DNA from: Bactericera cockerelli
Taxonomy: Eukaryota; Arthropoda; Insecta; Hemiptera; Triozidae
DNA: 64,000 nt
Assembly: GCA_024516035.1 (NCBI GenBank)
Contig: CM044957.1
Location: 24,493,928-24,557,927 of the forward strand
Direction of reading: 5' to 3'
Below are positions 13,128 through 23,637 of this stretch, in pieces; the first letter of the stretch is position 1, and each line of letters opens with the position of its first letter. A program made the position numbers and the translations under genes. The notes under the pieces were generated by a model. That model saw only the letters and a program-made list of their open reading frames with translations, was not told where the DNA came from and made no database searches.

Positions 13128-13665
13128 TTTTTTTTACTTCCGATAATTTCTAATATTAGAAATTGGAAGTGTTGTGTTTAAATATTTTTTGCTCCGATTT
13201 CAATTTTATCATATTTCTAGAGTTTCATTAACCTCCTGAGCAACATTGGTTTTGTGTCGGTCTGCATGTCTGTCTGTCGGTCTGTTAAAACTATCCTTGT
13301 AACGCGCAAATCTGTTAATTGCATTCTTAAAACTGGCGAGTTTGGAAACTACTGAAGGGATTTCAAGGAAATTTTGTACACATATAGGAGACGTATTGTA
13401 GATATTATGTAGATTATCCCATTTCAAAATCATGAAACCTTTTTGTACCTTCGAACTAGCGGCTCTTGGAAATAATGACCATGCGCTTGACCAGTAACTC
13501 TTTACTTAAAAGCTTATATCTCGTGAAGAATACGCCCGAGTTTGATGTATGAATATGCGTATTAGCGTTTTACAGAGTACATTAAATGTACACATTTTGT
13601 AATTTTTACTGTATAAATTTTGGTTCAGAAAATCCGAAAGTCGAGAGAAGAGGTGTTGAAAATCA
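13128..13665 (-). repeat. Dispersed repeat R1, diverged copy
   Basis: On the minus strand this shows the R1 3' end (a variant of the CTAATATTAG hairpin), the CTCAGGAGGTTAATGAAAC segment, the GACAGACAGACATGCAGACC segment and the ATCTCGTGAAG-type middle part. The 5' portion is missing or too diverged. It lies just upstream of the odd-family exon, in the presumed first intron of that gene. Confidence 0.65.
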
Positions 13666-14129
13666 CTCCAGATTGGAGTTAAGTAATAAGATCCACGGCT
13701 GAGGATGAAATAGACTGCATCACCGCACAGGCAGACAAGCACAGTTAACTAAATTCAGTGTATCTTGACATTTCAAACAAAAATAACCTCGCCCCATGAA
13801 TCCTATGTACAAACATGACCATCCTAAAATTTAAGGACAAAATAATTTTCAAGCCATTCAGCCATTCAAACCAGCTATATCAGCCATTTTTTTAAGAACA
13901 GCTTGAGCTAGGACCTCGAAACAATGGTCCCCAAAATAAAGTGTGAAATTTCTTAAGATTATATTTGAACCTTCCCCAACGAAGTGGCGGAATTCGACTT
14001 ATTTTCGAGTGATAAGGAAAGTCGTGTGGTGTCACACCAGTGAATTTGATGCGACCTCGAATCAAAAAGTCTAGCTCAAGTCGTTCTCGAGAGAAAATAG
14101 TAGCTGTGTGGTTTGGATCGTACTCGATA
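13666..14129. other. No gene seen
   Basis: No coding or repeat structure that I can support, apart from duplicated short words such as CAGCCATTCA at 13855-13870. Confidence 0.4.
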
Positions 14130-14830
14130 TACCGGGTGTTCAGAAAAAAAACGGACACTCTTGTTTTTTTTTAATAACTTAAAAACTGTAAGATAAAGAC
14201 TTGAAATATGCATGTTTTCAACAATATTTTTAATGTTTCCACCAAATTTGATAAAAATACATGTTTAATATTGAACGGTTCACAAATGCCAACTTCCCAA
14301 AGTAAAGTAAAAATCTTTTTTACCGTTTCTCCCGTAAAGAAAAAGAAACTGTTCTTGCATTTTCAGCAGACTATTCTGTAATGTTAAGAGTTTATTTCCA
14401 TGAAACAGACTCTACATGGAGATAAAGGTTCAGGGAGAGAAATATTAAGTTCAAGTCCAAGACTTCTTCGTAAAATTGAGAAGCACTGCATGACTGGAAG
14501 GACTGAAGATAAAGGGAATTGGTTAGAAGACAGCTAGGACTCTGCAAATGAAAATTATAGGGTGGGCTTTCAGATTATTGTCGCTTCAATAAACAAAATT
14601 TTAAAAATAGAATCGTACCGCAGGATTCTTCGTTAATTTGCTAAAAATAATTGACAATGCTAAATTCGCAACCAAAAAAAATCCGTTTGATATTTCATTC
14701 TAAAATTTCAAGGACATTTTCAAATTATTGTTGAATTTATTTCCAGTAAAATTTCAGTTCTCTTATCTAAAAAAGTTTTCTAAAAGTTGAAAAAACAAAA
14801 GTGACCGGTTTTTTTTCTGAACAACCGGTA
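14130..14830. mobile_element. Tc1/mariner-type non-autonomous element, about 700 bp
   Basis: The ends are inverted copies of TACCGGGTGTTCAGAAAAAA (left, from 14130) and its counterpart TACCGGTTGTTCAGAAAAAA (right, read in reverse from 14830). Each is flanked by TA, the target site of this superfamily. No transposase frame remains inside. A small direct repeat, TTTTGTCTAGTATA-like, lies just outside the right end. Confidence 0.7.
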
Positions 14831-15022
14831 TATAATTTTTGGTATACTAGACAAAAGAGTTTTGTCTAGTATAAATGTGTTTCTTTGTGTTATTATTATC
14901 ACAATTTTAGTGGGTAGCGCAAAATTATTGGACGATTCCAGATCTTTATATAAAGCAGATACACAATTTTCCTCAAGAATTATGTGTGGACCCCATAACA
15001 TCCGAAGTACCTACACATTCGA

Positions 15023-15100
15023 AAAATTCCAACTCCGCTGAGATTCGAACCCAGGTCACCATGCATGCAAGCTCAGTGCGCTACATCACTTGGCCACTGT
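15023..15100 (-). repeat. tRNA-like SINE head (degenerate)
   Basis: On the minus strand the sequence has a D-arm-like start, a GCGCACTGAGC segment and a clear B box, GGTTCGAATCTCAGC written with the family's usual changes. Stems do not pair well enough for a functional tRNA. The body downstream is not recognisable. Confidence 0.5.
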
Positions 15101-15905
15101 TACTATATACATATATTATATAGTTGTGTCTAATGTTAAGGACATACCTAACTATGTATGTATAATAACCTAGCTGTAGGATGGTGTACATAGTAATAAT
15201 ATGTATACCAGAACTTGCAAAGCTGCTTACTCCTGGAGCCTGGAGCAGCAGGTTGCAAATGTCTCGGTAGATACTGGGGCGACTTCTCATAACAAGACGT
15301 GGGCATGAGAAGAATAAATCTGAGTTATGACAGACTTGAGTCTCGTGTTGCGGGTACTTCTTAAGCACAAGAAGGTGCATACAAGCGGGAATAAATAAAA
15401 ATGCTTAACTGACTCCTATGGTTAAAATGCAAATTCTTCCTTTTCCACTCTTCCGTATCTTGGGTGGACCTGGTGCAAAATAAATGCCTGTTCTTATATA
15501 TGACACTGAAGTTTTCCTATTCATTTAGGAAATTATATTATTACTAGCCGCATTGCGGCCAGGCCTGCGGCGGCGCGGTTGAGTTTATCGAGGCATGGCC
15601 GACTTGTAATGAACACATAATTATGTATTTTTAATTGTCCACAATAGTTCAATCGGAAAACCGCAGATGCTGTAGTAGAAAAGTTAACCTGACAAATAAG
15701 AAATTGTAATATTGCTGGGGAATTCACATTAAAACAATATTTGTTCGTCCGGGGAACGTGGTCACAAACGGTCCCATGATACCTTCTTCTTTCATACAGG
15801 CCTATCACAATAAATCATTGCGTAAGTAGCTTGACCATAAGAAAAATAAACAAAAGAGTACCTACATAGTTTCAAAAATAAGAATAGTCGTCTGTTTGCA
15901 AAAGA
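15101..15905. other. No gene seen; contains a GCATGGCC-type repeat fragment
   Basis: At about 15541-15615 the words TAGCCGCATTGCGGCC and GAGGCATGGCCG resemble the dispersed repeat seen at 25897-26172 and 51107-51367. The rest shows nothing supportable. Confidence 0.4.
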
Positions 15906-16140
15906 AAATACACAATCAATTATGGACACAATACTTCCTCGTGATTGGTTCACATTGTATACAATTGGCAATTAGATATTTTTTGATCAATTCTCTTCAA
16001 ATTTGTTTTACATGGTTTTTCAAATTTGTAATACCGTTTTTTCTACATTCCACAAAAAAAAAACTGTATCGGCAATTATTTTTGCAAAGACCTTATTTTT
16101 GCACTTCTTTGTCCAAAATTAGTCCGACTTGTGGTTCTTG
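15906..16140 (+). repeat. Dispersed repeat R1, 5' fragment
   Basis: Carries the R1 beginning (CAATTATGGACACAATACTT, then CGTGATTGGTTCACATTG and the CTTCAAATTTGTTTTA block) and stops after the TTTGTCCAAAAT block, where a CA microsatellite begins at about 16158. Confidence 0.7.
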
Positions 16141-16157
16141 AGTTAGAGAATGACAAA

Positions 16158-16215
16158 ACGCACACAAACACACACACGCACACACACACACACAGACACA
16201 CACAAAGGCACACCC
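16158..16215. repeat. CA microsatellite
   Basis: An imperfect run of ACACAC with a few GC and AG interruptions directly follows the truncated R1 copy. Confidence 0.8.
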
Positions 16216-17231
16216 AAATCTCTTCATGGAAAAACAAGACAAACTAACCGTTGGACTCCTAAGCGTAATATAGATCAGAAAATAATTTCTATTGAATTAC
16301 AAATTCCTATCAAATGTAATTTTTCCACAACTTGTCTTTAGCATCTAGATCAATTGAGACGGGAGTTTACTGAAATTAAAGTCACCTAGGTTGTGTGGTT
16401 AACCACTAAGTCCTTGCTTTGCTTAACTTTTGTTTCACTAAGAGGTTGCTTAACTTCAGTGATCAGACGATAAAAGACTGGTGTTCTCTACTTGCCATCA
16501 ACGCTGACTTAATCATTTCTCAATAGGTAGGTAGTACTTTGAAGCAAAAATGTAAACTTCAAAGAAGTAACTACTTGTGAGAAAATTCTATCACTCTTTA
16601 GTTCAATTTAGTAGCAAGTAATGTAACACTATCCTCGCATCTGTTACCAGCGGATTCGCTAGATAAAGCTGGAGCAGAGGTAATCCAATTTGAAAGCAAA
16701 CAAACAGCAAGATATACAATGTCCTATATCTATATATGTCGCGCTCGTATCGATAGTATACTGCATTCATTGGAACGAATATCGAATATCAGAAGTGAAA
16801 AATAGGTACTTCGGTTACCCAGTGCGAAACTAGGAGCTTACCTTTCTAACAAATTGCTTCCAGATTGTGCTCAGATCATCGTCATATCAGAAAGTACATT
16901 CCAATTCCATACAGCAAAGGCACATTCACCTTCCACTTATTCTAATCATTTAACTAAAAAATAATCAAGTTGTGCATATAATTATTCAATATTAAAATAA
17001 TGTGAGCATTTATTTAACCATCAATACATTAATTTAAAAAAATAACACCTCATTTATTATGGAAACAAAATTTTAAAAATGTGATGGAACTCGTAAAAGG
17101 ATATATAGAAGTTTATGTTCAATGGAAAAATCTGAACGATTTTAATGTAAGTATTGCCTTTTTATCATTAAAACACTGATTTACATTTCAATTATTTTCA
17201 CTCAAAAGTTATACACAAAACACTGAAAACT
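16216..17231. other. No gene seen
   Basis: AT-rich sequence without exon-like open frames or an identifiable repeat. Confidence 0.5.
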
Positions 17232-17470
17232 GAAAAGGGCTTGAATAACACAACGCGGCACTAGCATGGTGCACATGATCCACTCGGCACGGTATGCTCT
17301 GATTTGATCCAGTCTGGAGCCAGGCGATGCGCTGCCATGTTGGATGGCTTGGTAGCAAGAGGTAGTGGGGCTACCTAACCCCCACTCAATGGCTACCAGG
17401 TCTGGTCCAGGTGACAGTGTGCCTGTGCGGTCTGCCTCTGCCTCAGCCGTGCAGGATCTGAATAATTAAC
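17232..17470 (-). other. GC-rich island, possible exon of unknown gene
   Basis: This is one of only two GC-rich islands in an otherwise AT-rich 10 kb. On the minus strand it follows an acceptor-like TTATTCAG and is open in one frame for about 80 codons. In a second frame it has a short ATG-initiated peptide beginning MAAHRLAPDWIK. I recognise neither, and no clear donor follows. It may be an untranslated or coding exon belonging to the minus-strand odd-family gene, or a decayed repeat. Confidence 0.25.
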
Positions 17471-17777
17471 TTTAACCCGTTTGGGAGCTGCATTCGGTTA
17501 TAACTTGGATATAAAATTACCATCACTTGAATTTTGAAGCGTCATCAATGACGAGTTGAATGAATAAGTAGAATAGAAATGTAGGTACGTACATTTCTCG
17601 TATAAAATGCAATTGGTGTAAGTGTCGTGTAATTCATGTAAACGCAGGGGTAATGCAGCATAAAGTGTAAAATTTGGTTGATGATGACCCAGGTTCGAGC
17701 CCTCGTGATATTGGCTATTCCCGGCTTAACACAGGCTGGATGAGGCACACGGGGTAGCTGGCATTACCTCTCTGTCT

Positions 17778-17936
17778 GTCCCGGTAGCTCAGTGATCAAG
17801 GCGTCTGACTGGTAATCCAGAGGTCGCGGGTTCAAAACCCAGACGGGACATGACAATTTATCCTCCCATTGGGCTTACTGCTGAAATAATGGGACTCGAT
17901 AGTCCTTATCGGGCAGTATAAATAATTCAACATTAT
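17778..17936 (+). repeat. tRNA-derived SINE (family A)
   Basis: It starts GTCCCGGTAGCTCAGTG (A box) and has GGGTTCAAAACCCAGACGGG (B box plus closing stem). The body continues with TATCCTCCCATT and ends GGGCAGTATAAATAA. The anticodon stem is mismatched, and the same head plus body occurs at 57708-57863 and, reversed, at 39824-40031. These points exclude a functional tRNA gene. It sits directly before the 35-bp array. Confidence 0.85.
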
Positions 17937-17941
17937 AATTA

Positions 17942-18780
17942 TCGTGTAGTTAGTGGATGTGCTCCCTGCACTTGTATTGTGTAGTTAGTGGATGTGCTCC
18001 CTGCAATTATTGTATTGTGTAGTTAGTGGATGTGCTCCCTGCACTTGTAATGTGTAGTTAGTGGATGTGCTCCCTGCACTTGTATTGTGTAGTTAGTGGA
18101 TGTGCTCCCTGCACTTGTAATGTGTAGTTAGTGGATGTGCTCCCTGCACTTGTATTGTGTAGTTAGTGGATGTGCTCCCTGCACTTGTAATGTGTAGTTA
18201 GTGGATGTGCTCCCTGCACTTGTATTATGTAGTTAGTGGATGTGCTCCCTGCACTTGTATTGTGTAGTTAGTGGATGGTGCTCCCTGCACTTGTATTGTG
18301 TAGTTAGTGGATGTGCTCCCTGCACTTGTATTGTGTAGTTAGTGGATGTGCTCCCTGCACTTGTATTGTGTAGTTAGTGGATGTGCTCCCTGCACTTGTA
18401 TTGTGTAGTTAGTGGATGTGCTCCCTGCACTTGTATTGTGTAGTTAGTGGATGTGCTCCCTGCACTTGTATTGTGTAGTTAGTGGATGTGCTCCCTGCAC
18501 TTGTATTGTGTAGTTAGTGGATGTGCTCCCTGCAATTATTGTATTGTGTAGTTAGTGGATGTGCTCCCTGCACTTGTATTGTGTAGTTAGTGGATGTGCT
18601 CCCTGCACTTGTATTGTGTAGTTAGTGGATGTGCTCCCTGCACTTGTATTGTGTAGTTAGTGGATGTGCTCCCTGCACTTGTATTGTGTAGTTTGTGGAT
18701 GTGCTCCCTGCACTTTGTATTGTGTAATTAGTGGATGTGCTCCCTGCACTTGTATTGTGTAGTTAGTGGATGTCCTCTCT
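17942..18780. repeat. 35-bp minisatellite, about 23-24 copies
   Basis: The unit contains GTGTAGTTAGTGGATGTGCT and CCCTGCACTTGTATT. Most copies are identical; a few carry ATTATTGTA spacer variants or single-base changes, and the last two are decayed. The array starts immediately after the 3' end of a family A SINE, so it may have grown from the SINE tail or its flank. It includes no splice junction. Confidence 0.95.
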
Positions 18781-18829
18781 GCTCTTTGTATTGTGTAGAA
18801 AGTGTATTGTGTAGACAAAAATATGATCT

Positions 18830-18975
18830 AGCTCTGATATTTAAGAAAATCCAAAATTTTCGACAAAAAAGTGCAAAAGTAAGGTCTAAGACTTGCCGAT
18901 ACAGATTTTATTGTCAAGTGTATACCATGTGAACTATTCACGAGGAAGTATCATGTTCATAATATTTATTGGCAG
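18830..18975 (-). repeat. Dispersed repeat R1, 5' fragment
   Basis: Read on the minus strand it carries the R1 start: the ACTGCCAAT-like end at about 18975, then the CGTGAATAG-like block and the CTTGCCGATACAG-like block. It is truncated on the 3' side. Confidence 0.6.
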
Positions 18976-19636
18976 TGTATTTTAATTATTTCAAAATGAA
19001 AAATACACTTGAATTACATACTTGGAAGATTTTAGACCGATATGTTGGGCTAGCGCAACTAGTAACTAGTCCAGAGAATACGCTACTGATACATAGCAGA
19101 ATTTTCCTTTCTATTATTATTCGCCTTCATCTCTTTCATGAGAGTTTCCAAGATATTTTCCCATTGTTCATGAGTTATTATTTTATCATTTTTCTCTTTA
19201 AATATTAAATTGATTCTGTTTCGCTGTAAGATAAATTTTACTTCTCTCCTTTACAAACCTTCTCACCAATTTATCTTTTCGCGCTATGAGTTCTGTAATA
19301 TTCGTACCATTCACCACTATACCTACATATCTGCTGGGAGTGAGTGAAAGATACACTCGTTGAACTTTTAGTCACACCCTCTGGAACCTTTGAATAAAAT
19401 AGGAACTTTGTTATGCCATCTTAAAACTATTTTGACCATGCTCTGAACTGATGAAGAGTCTAATCCGTAAAAACTGTCCAAATACAACTATATTTATAAT
19501 AACAAGTTTTTAAATGCCAATCAATAATATTGACGTATCAAACTTTCTCATAAGTTACACATCAATACATGCATTATTCATCAAAAAATAAATTTTTGTA
19601 AATGTATTTTGATAAAGGTAAGAATCACCAACTTAC

Positions 19637-19870
19637 AGGGGACAAGGTTGCGATGCAGATGATAGAGAAATAGATGTGAACGGTAGCACGCGCTAGGTAT
19701 GTCTTGTGTGGGAGTAATGGGTGGGAGAGAATTGTGATAACTCGTAATAATTTCGACACAAGTACAGCTTTTGCATAAAGTCTGGGCGCAGGGGGTGGTA
19801 TGATGACGTCACGCCAGTCTATTGATCAGAAAAGTGGAAACTTGTGCCGCCACCGCCATTTCCAGCATGA
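19637..19870 (-). promoter_or_regulatory. GC-rich island with CRE motif, candidate first exon/promoter
   Basis: A compact GC-rich island in AT-rich surroundings contains the palindrome TGACGTCA (19804-19811) and GAAATGGCGGTGGCGG on the minus strand. On that strand it ends in a donor-like CCCCT followed by GTAAGTTGG. The layout suits an untranslated first exon plus proximal promoter of a minus-strand gene, and the odd-family exon lies 6.7 kb downstream on that strand. That link is inference only. Confidence 0.3.
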
Positions 19871-21725
19871 AATCAGGTAGCGTTCTATCATAAAGGAAAA
19901 AATCATTTTCTTCTCTTTCTAAGTTTATTTTCAATATATTTCCAATATAATAACATTTTTCACTGGAATTTTCCTCTCTTTTCAATAAAATAATAGATTG
20001 ATGTTAGTTATATTTTATTTGTGATCGTTAATTTTGTAAATATTTTCAATGCTCAATACAACCAAAACTGAATAGAATGCTTTGAAGTTTTATTTAGAAT
20101 AGCCTTATTAATTAATTTGTTTAGATAGATTATAATATCAAACTGTTTAATTTGATCATATTATTATCGTTTATTATTTCTTTGGTTACAATTAATTTAT
20201 TGTCATTTTTGCAAGTTTAAGAACATATTTTTCAACCTACTCTTTTTCTATAGAATTATTTTATTAAATTTTCGGTGCTTTTTTATTTCACGTAGTGAGT
20301 TGTTGATTTGTCATGACACGATCGAGTCCATAAGATTCCTAGTTTTTCTTCCCACTGTAAGTATTTGCATTGAATTTTGTTGACTTGCATCAGATTTTGA
20401 TAAAATTATTTCTATTTCCATGCTAAATTAGTATAATATTTTGGCACATTAAAATTCAATCCATAGTTAAAATATACAATTATACATATTAGATAAATGC
20501 TTAATTGAAAAACATGGATACATAAATATTATAAACTTATTGTACAGGTATGGTCACCACTAAAAAGTAATGTTTTTTCATCTATTATCTATTTTGTTTA
20601 CTTTCGATACCCTAGCAGGCTTGTCAATAGTTCCATATCTCAGAGCATAAAATGTCTGTGGAAACCAGATAAAAAATATAATTTCTTTCTCCGCATTTTC
20701 TTTTTACATGTTACGTATAGCAATTGTTTTCACGGCTTCTAAAAGTTTGAAAGAATATCTGGATATAATGTTTGAGTCTCTCAATGAAAGTGACGCTCCT
20801 AGGTTTCCTTGTTCCATAATAGCTATCCACCATTACTTAGATAGAAGCTAATAAATAAACAATGATTAATATAATTGAAATAGTTATTATGAAATTATTT
20901 ATTTCTTTAATTAAATCAAAAGATATTCAAGTTCAAATAATAGAAATGCCAGGTATACTTAAGGCATAGGTAAATATTAAAATATACACAAGTAAAATCC
21001 ATTTACATCCATTCATTCATTTTTTTTATTATTATAAAAAATAACAATCGACAAGCATATCTTGAATAGAAATATTATTATATAAGAATAAATGCTTTGA
21101 TATGGTTTACTGTGAGTTAAAAAAAATCAGTAGAAGAGACCCAAATGCTAAAGCAAGTGTCGGGTTTTTTAATTAGATTATGAATTCATTATACACATTT
21201 TTGGTCGATTTTGGGGTTTCTGACTAAACGGTTGAAGGTAATAAAAAGTTCATTAGAGTTGACCCCCCCCCCCCCCCCCCCCTTAAACTATACCGAAAAT
21301 CCTCAAATCCATGAGAGTTTGTGAAAAACGTTATTGATGTAGCCGCCAGTTGCGGTATTCCAATTGGCGGTGGGCGGATTATGACGTTAACTTGGAGACA
21401 TCGAAAATTTTATGGGAATCAACCACTTAAATGAATACGTAAAACGCCATAGTTAATTAAAACAAATTTAAAAAGTCCCGGGGTGAAATAAAAATATTAT
21501 ATATTTTGAAAATATTTACTTTTCTTGGAGCGTATAACTTGAAAACGGTTGGGAATTTTTCAATGTAGTATAGCATCAAAATGCTCCAAATTGAAATTTT
21601 CTGTAAGTTTATTTATTACAAAGTTTTTACAAGAATTTATCGTTCTTAAAATATATTCGAAAATACGAAAATTGTACCTCATTTTACATCCTTAAACCTC
21701 CTTTTACCCCCCTGAACTCCGTTTG
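19871..21725. other. No gene seen; homopolymer C tract
   Basis: Very AT-rich sequence. A run of 20 C residues occupies 21263-21282. I see no coding exon. Confidence 0.5.
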
Positions 21726-23000
21726 CTCCCATCCTAGACTTCAGGACTTTTAGTATGTTTACAACCTCACCCTCTTGGACAGGTATTCGAAGGAATTGGC
21801 TGCGTCGCCTCTCACGCACTCTCGACCCTCTAAGGCAGCGGTCGGCAACCTGGGGTCCGCGGACCCCCGGGAGTCCGCGAGAGCTAAATTGGGGGTCCGC
21901 GAAGCCATTTCAGGATTTAAAAAAGGAGAAGAAAAAGAGCTTATGAACTCGAATCATAAATAGTCCGAAGTACCCTACTTCCCCTTAACTACTTTTCTTT
22001 CATACCCCCCCCTTTGGTAATGTGGGGGGTCCCTTAAATTTTTTTGAGATAAGCTAGGGGTTCGCGTAGTTCAAAAGGTTGCCGACCGCTGCTCTAAGGC
22101 ATTTATTAATCAGACTATTAAACACCAATTCATCTTCCTTATTCTACTTACCTACACTTAGAGCTGTCTTATAGACATAAGTACGTAATAATCCTCATTG
22201 TTTCCGACTTATCTGCCTAGTTCATTTTTTATTTCAATCTAGCGAGTTTTACCGGCTTCGCACGGCAACACCCAACACACAAACAATTTTTACACAGATC
22301 ACACATGGGGACGAGACTACCCCACGATCATGGCGTTTCCACGCAAGAGCTTGGTGTTTAATTAAAAAATGTAATACAAATGACCTTGTTAGTAAACTTG
22401 AGAAGCATTTAACCTAATTAACAAAGACGCTGAGAGAGAGATAGCTGCCGAAGGGAGAGAAAGCGACAACATAATATTAATAGGGCGTAATTGAGAGTAG
22501 ATAAAACGCCGGAGCAGAGCTAAAGGACTAAGGAGGTACATGTGTGTTGTAGTCAGGAGGAAAGCGGCTAAACATTTGTTTATAGTTCTCTTTGAAAAAC
22601 AGTATTCAGCAATGTCATGTCCTATTATCGGAGTACCTACCTACTCTTCAAAAGTTGCAGTGAGAAGCGGAAAACTATAAGTAGAGATTAAAACTAGAAA
22701 AGTGTTCATAAGTTTCAGGAAGAGCAGCTTGAGAATAAATAAAAATAAGAGAGAACAGATGGAACTTGACAAGATATTTGCATAGTTTCCGCATCTTTGC
22801 GAAAACTACTGCGAGGACAAAATACACATTTTCGCTGTTGGGAGAGAATTTTTTTTGCAAATTGCATTCAGCACAAGAAGTAGCCTTAGAAGACCGTGCA
22901 GGTATAGTGCGTGAGAGGCGACGCAGCCAATTCCTTCCAATACTTGTCTAGGAGGGTGAGGTTGTAAACATACTAAAAGTCCTTACGTCTAGGATGGGAG
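21726..23000. mobile_element. Large inverted-repeat element, arms about 110 bp
   Basis: The left arm (21726-21837) and right arm (22883-23000) are inverted copies. Shared words are CTCCCATCCTAGAC, TTTTAGTATGTTTACAACCT and AAGGAATTGGCTGCGTCGCC. The 1.05 kb between them has no convincing transposase. A separate hAT MITE sits at the inner edge of the left arm. It could be a fold-back element or a pair of inverted repeats from a larger transposon. Confidence 0.7.
21836..22091. mobile_element. hAT-type MITE with perfect 8-bp target duplication
   Basis: The ends are CAGCGGTCGGCAACC (left) and GGTTGCCGACCGCTG (right), exact inverted repeats typical of hAT MITEs. The flanking 8-mer CTCTAAGG is present at 21828-21835 and 22092-22099, the target size expected of hAT. 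The interior repeats GGGGTCCGCG-type words and has no real coding frame. Confidence 0.95.
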
Positions 23001-23499
23001 GAAACGACCAAAGTAATACCTACTTTATAATATTTCATTTTCTTCTACTTTTTATCTCTGACAATGAAGCATGTATGATTAGTTTATATTTATACTATCA
23101 AATTTATATTAAATTATTGTTTATTTTATTTTGAACCATTTATTCGATCATTTTAGATTTAAATTTTGTTACTGAATACATCTTTTAAATTTGCAATCTT
23201 TGTTTGTACCCTGAACTGTATCTAATTACGAATAATTATTAACAAGGTACAAAAAAGCAATGTTTAGGGTCTATTAGGTATCAACTGCTGAAACTTACTG
23301 TTTTAAAAACAAGAAATTTAATTTTATCCCTGAAAAATCTTGTATTGGGTATTTGAAGTTGACGATGATGAAAATTGTTTCACCTTGCCAAGAAATCATA
23401 CACAGTGGACCCTATTTTTTACTCTGCTACTTTTGTTTTACTTGATCAGGAGTTTCGTGTTTAGCCACTTGGAGACTAGCTAAGGACTGAGTGAGCGAT
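23001..23499. other. 5' flank of the Di-Ras gene
   Basis: AT-rich sequence just before the start codon. No clear TATA or initiator can be singled out. The short GC-richer stretch from about 23450 to the ATG is probably 5' untranslated sequence. Confidence 0.4.
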
Positions 23500-23637
23500 A
23501 TGCCCGAGCAAAGCAATGACTACCGGGTGGTTGTGTTTGGCGCTGGAGGTGTTGGGAAAAGCTCTCTCGTGCTGAGATTCGTGAAGGGCACATTCCGGGA
23601 ATCATACATACCCACCATTGAAGACACCTACCGACAA
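23500..23637 (+). CDS. Di-Ras exon 1 (coding)
   Basis: 46 codons from the ATG to CAA, followed by the donor GTAAGA. I start at 23500 because this ATG gives the family-typical MPEQSNDYR. It encodes the P-loop and switch I. Confidence 0.92.

Noticed and set aside
17778..17850. Functional tRNA genes here and at 23841, 52534, 53946 and 57708
   Set aside because: A and B boxes are good but anticodon stems are mismatched, and each is followed by a shared SINE body present in several copies.
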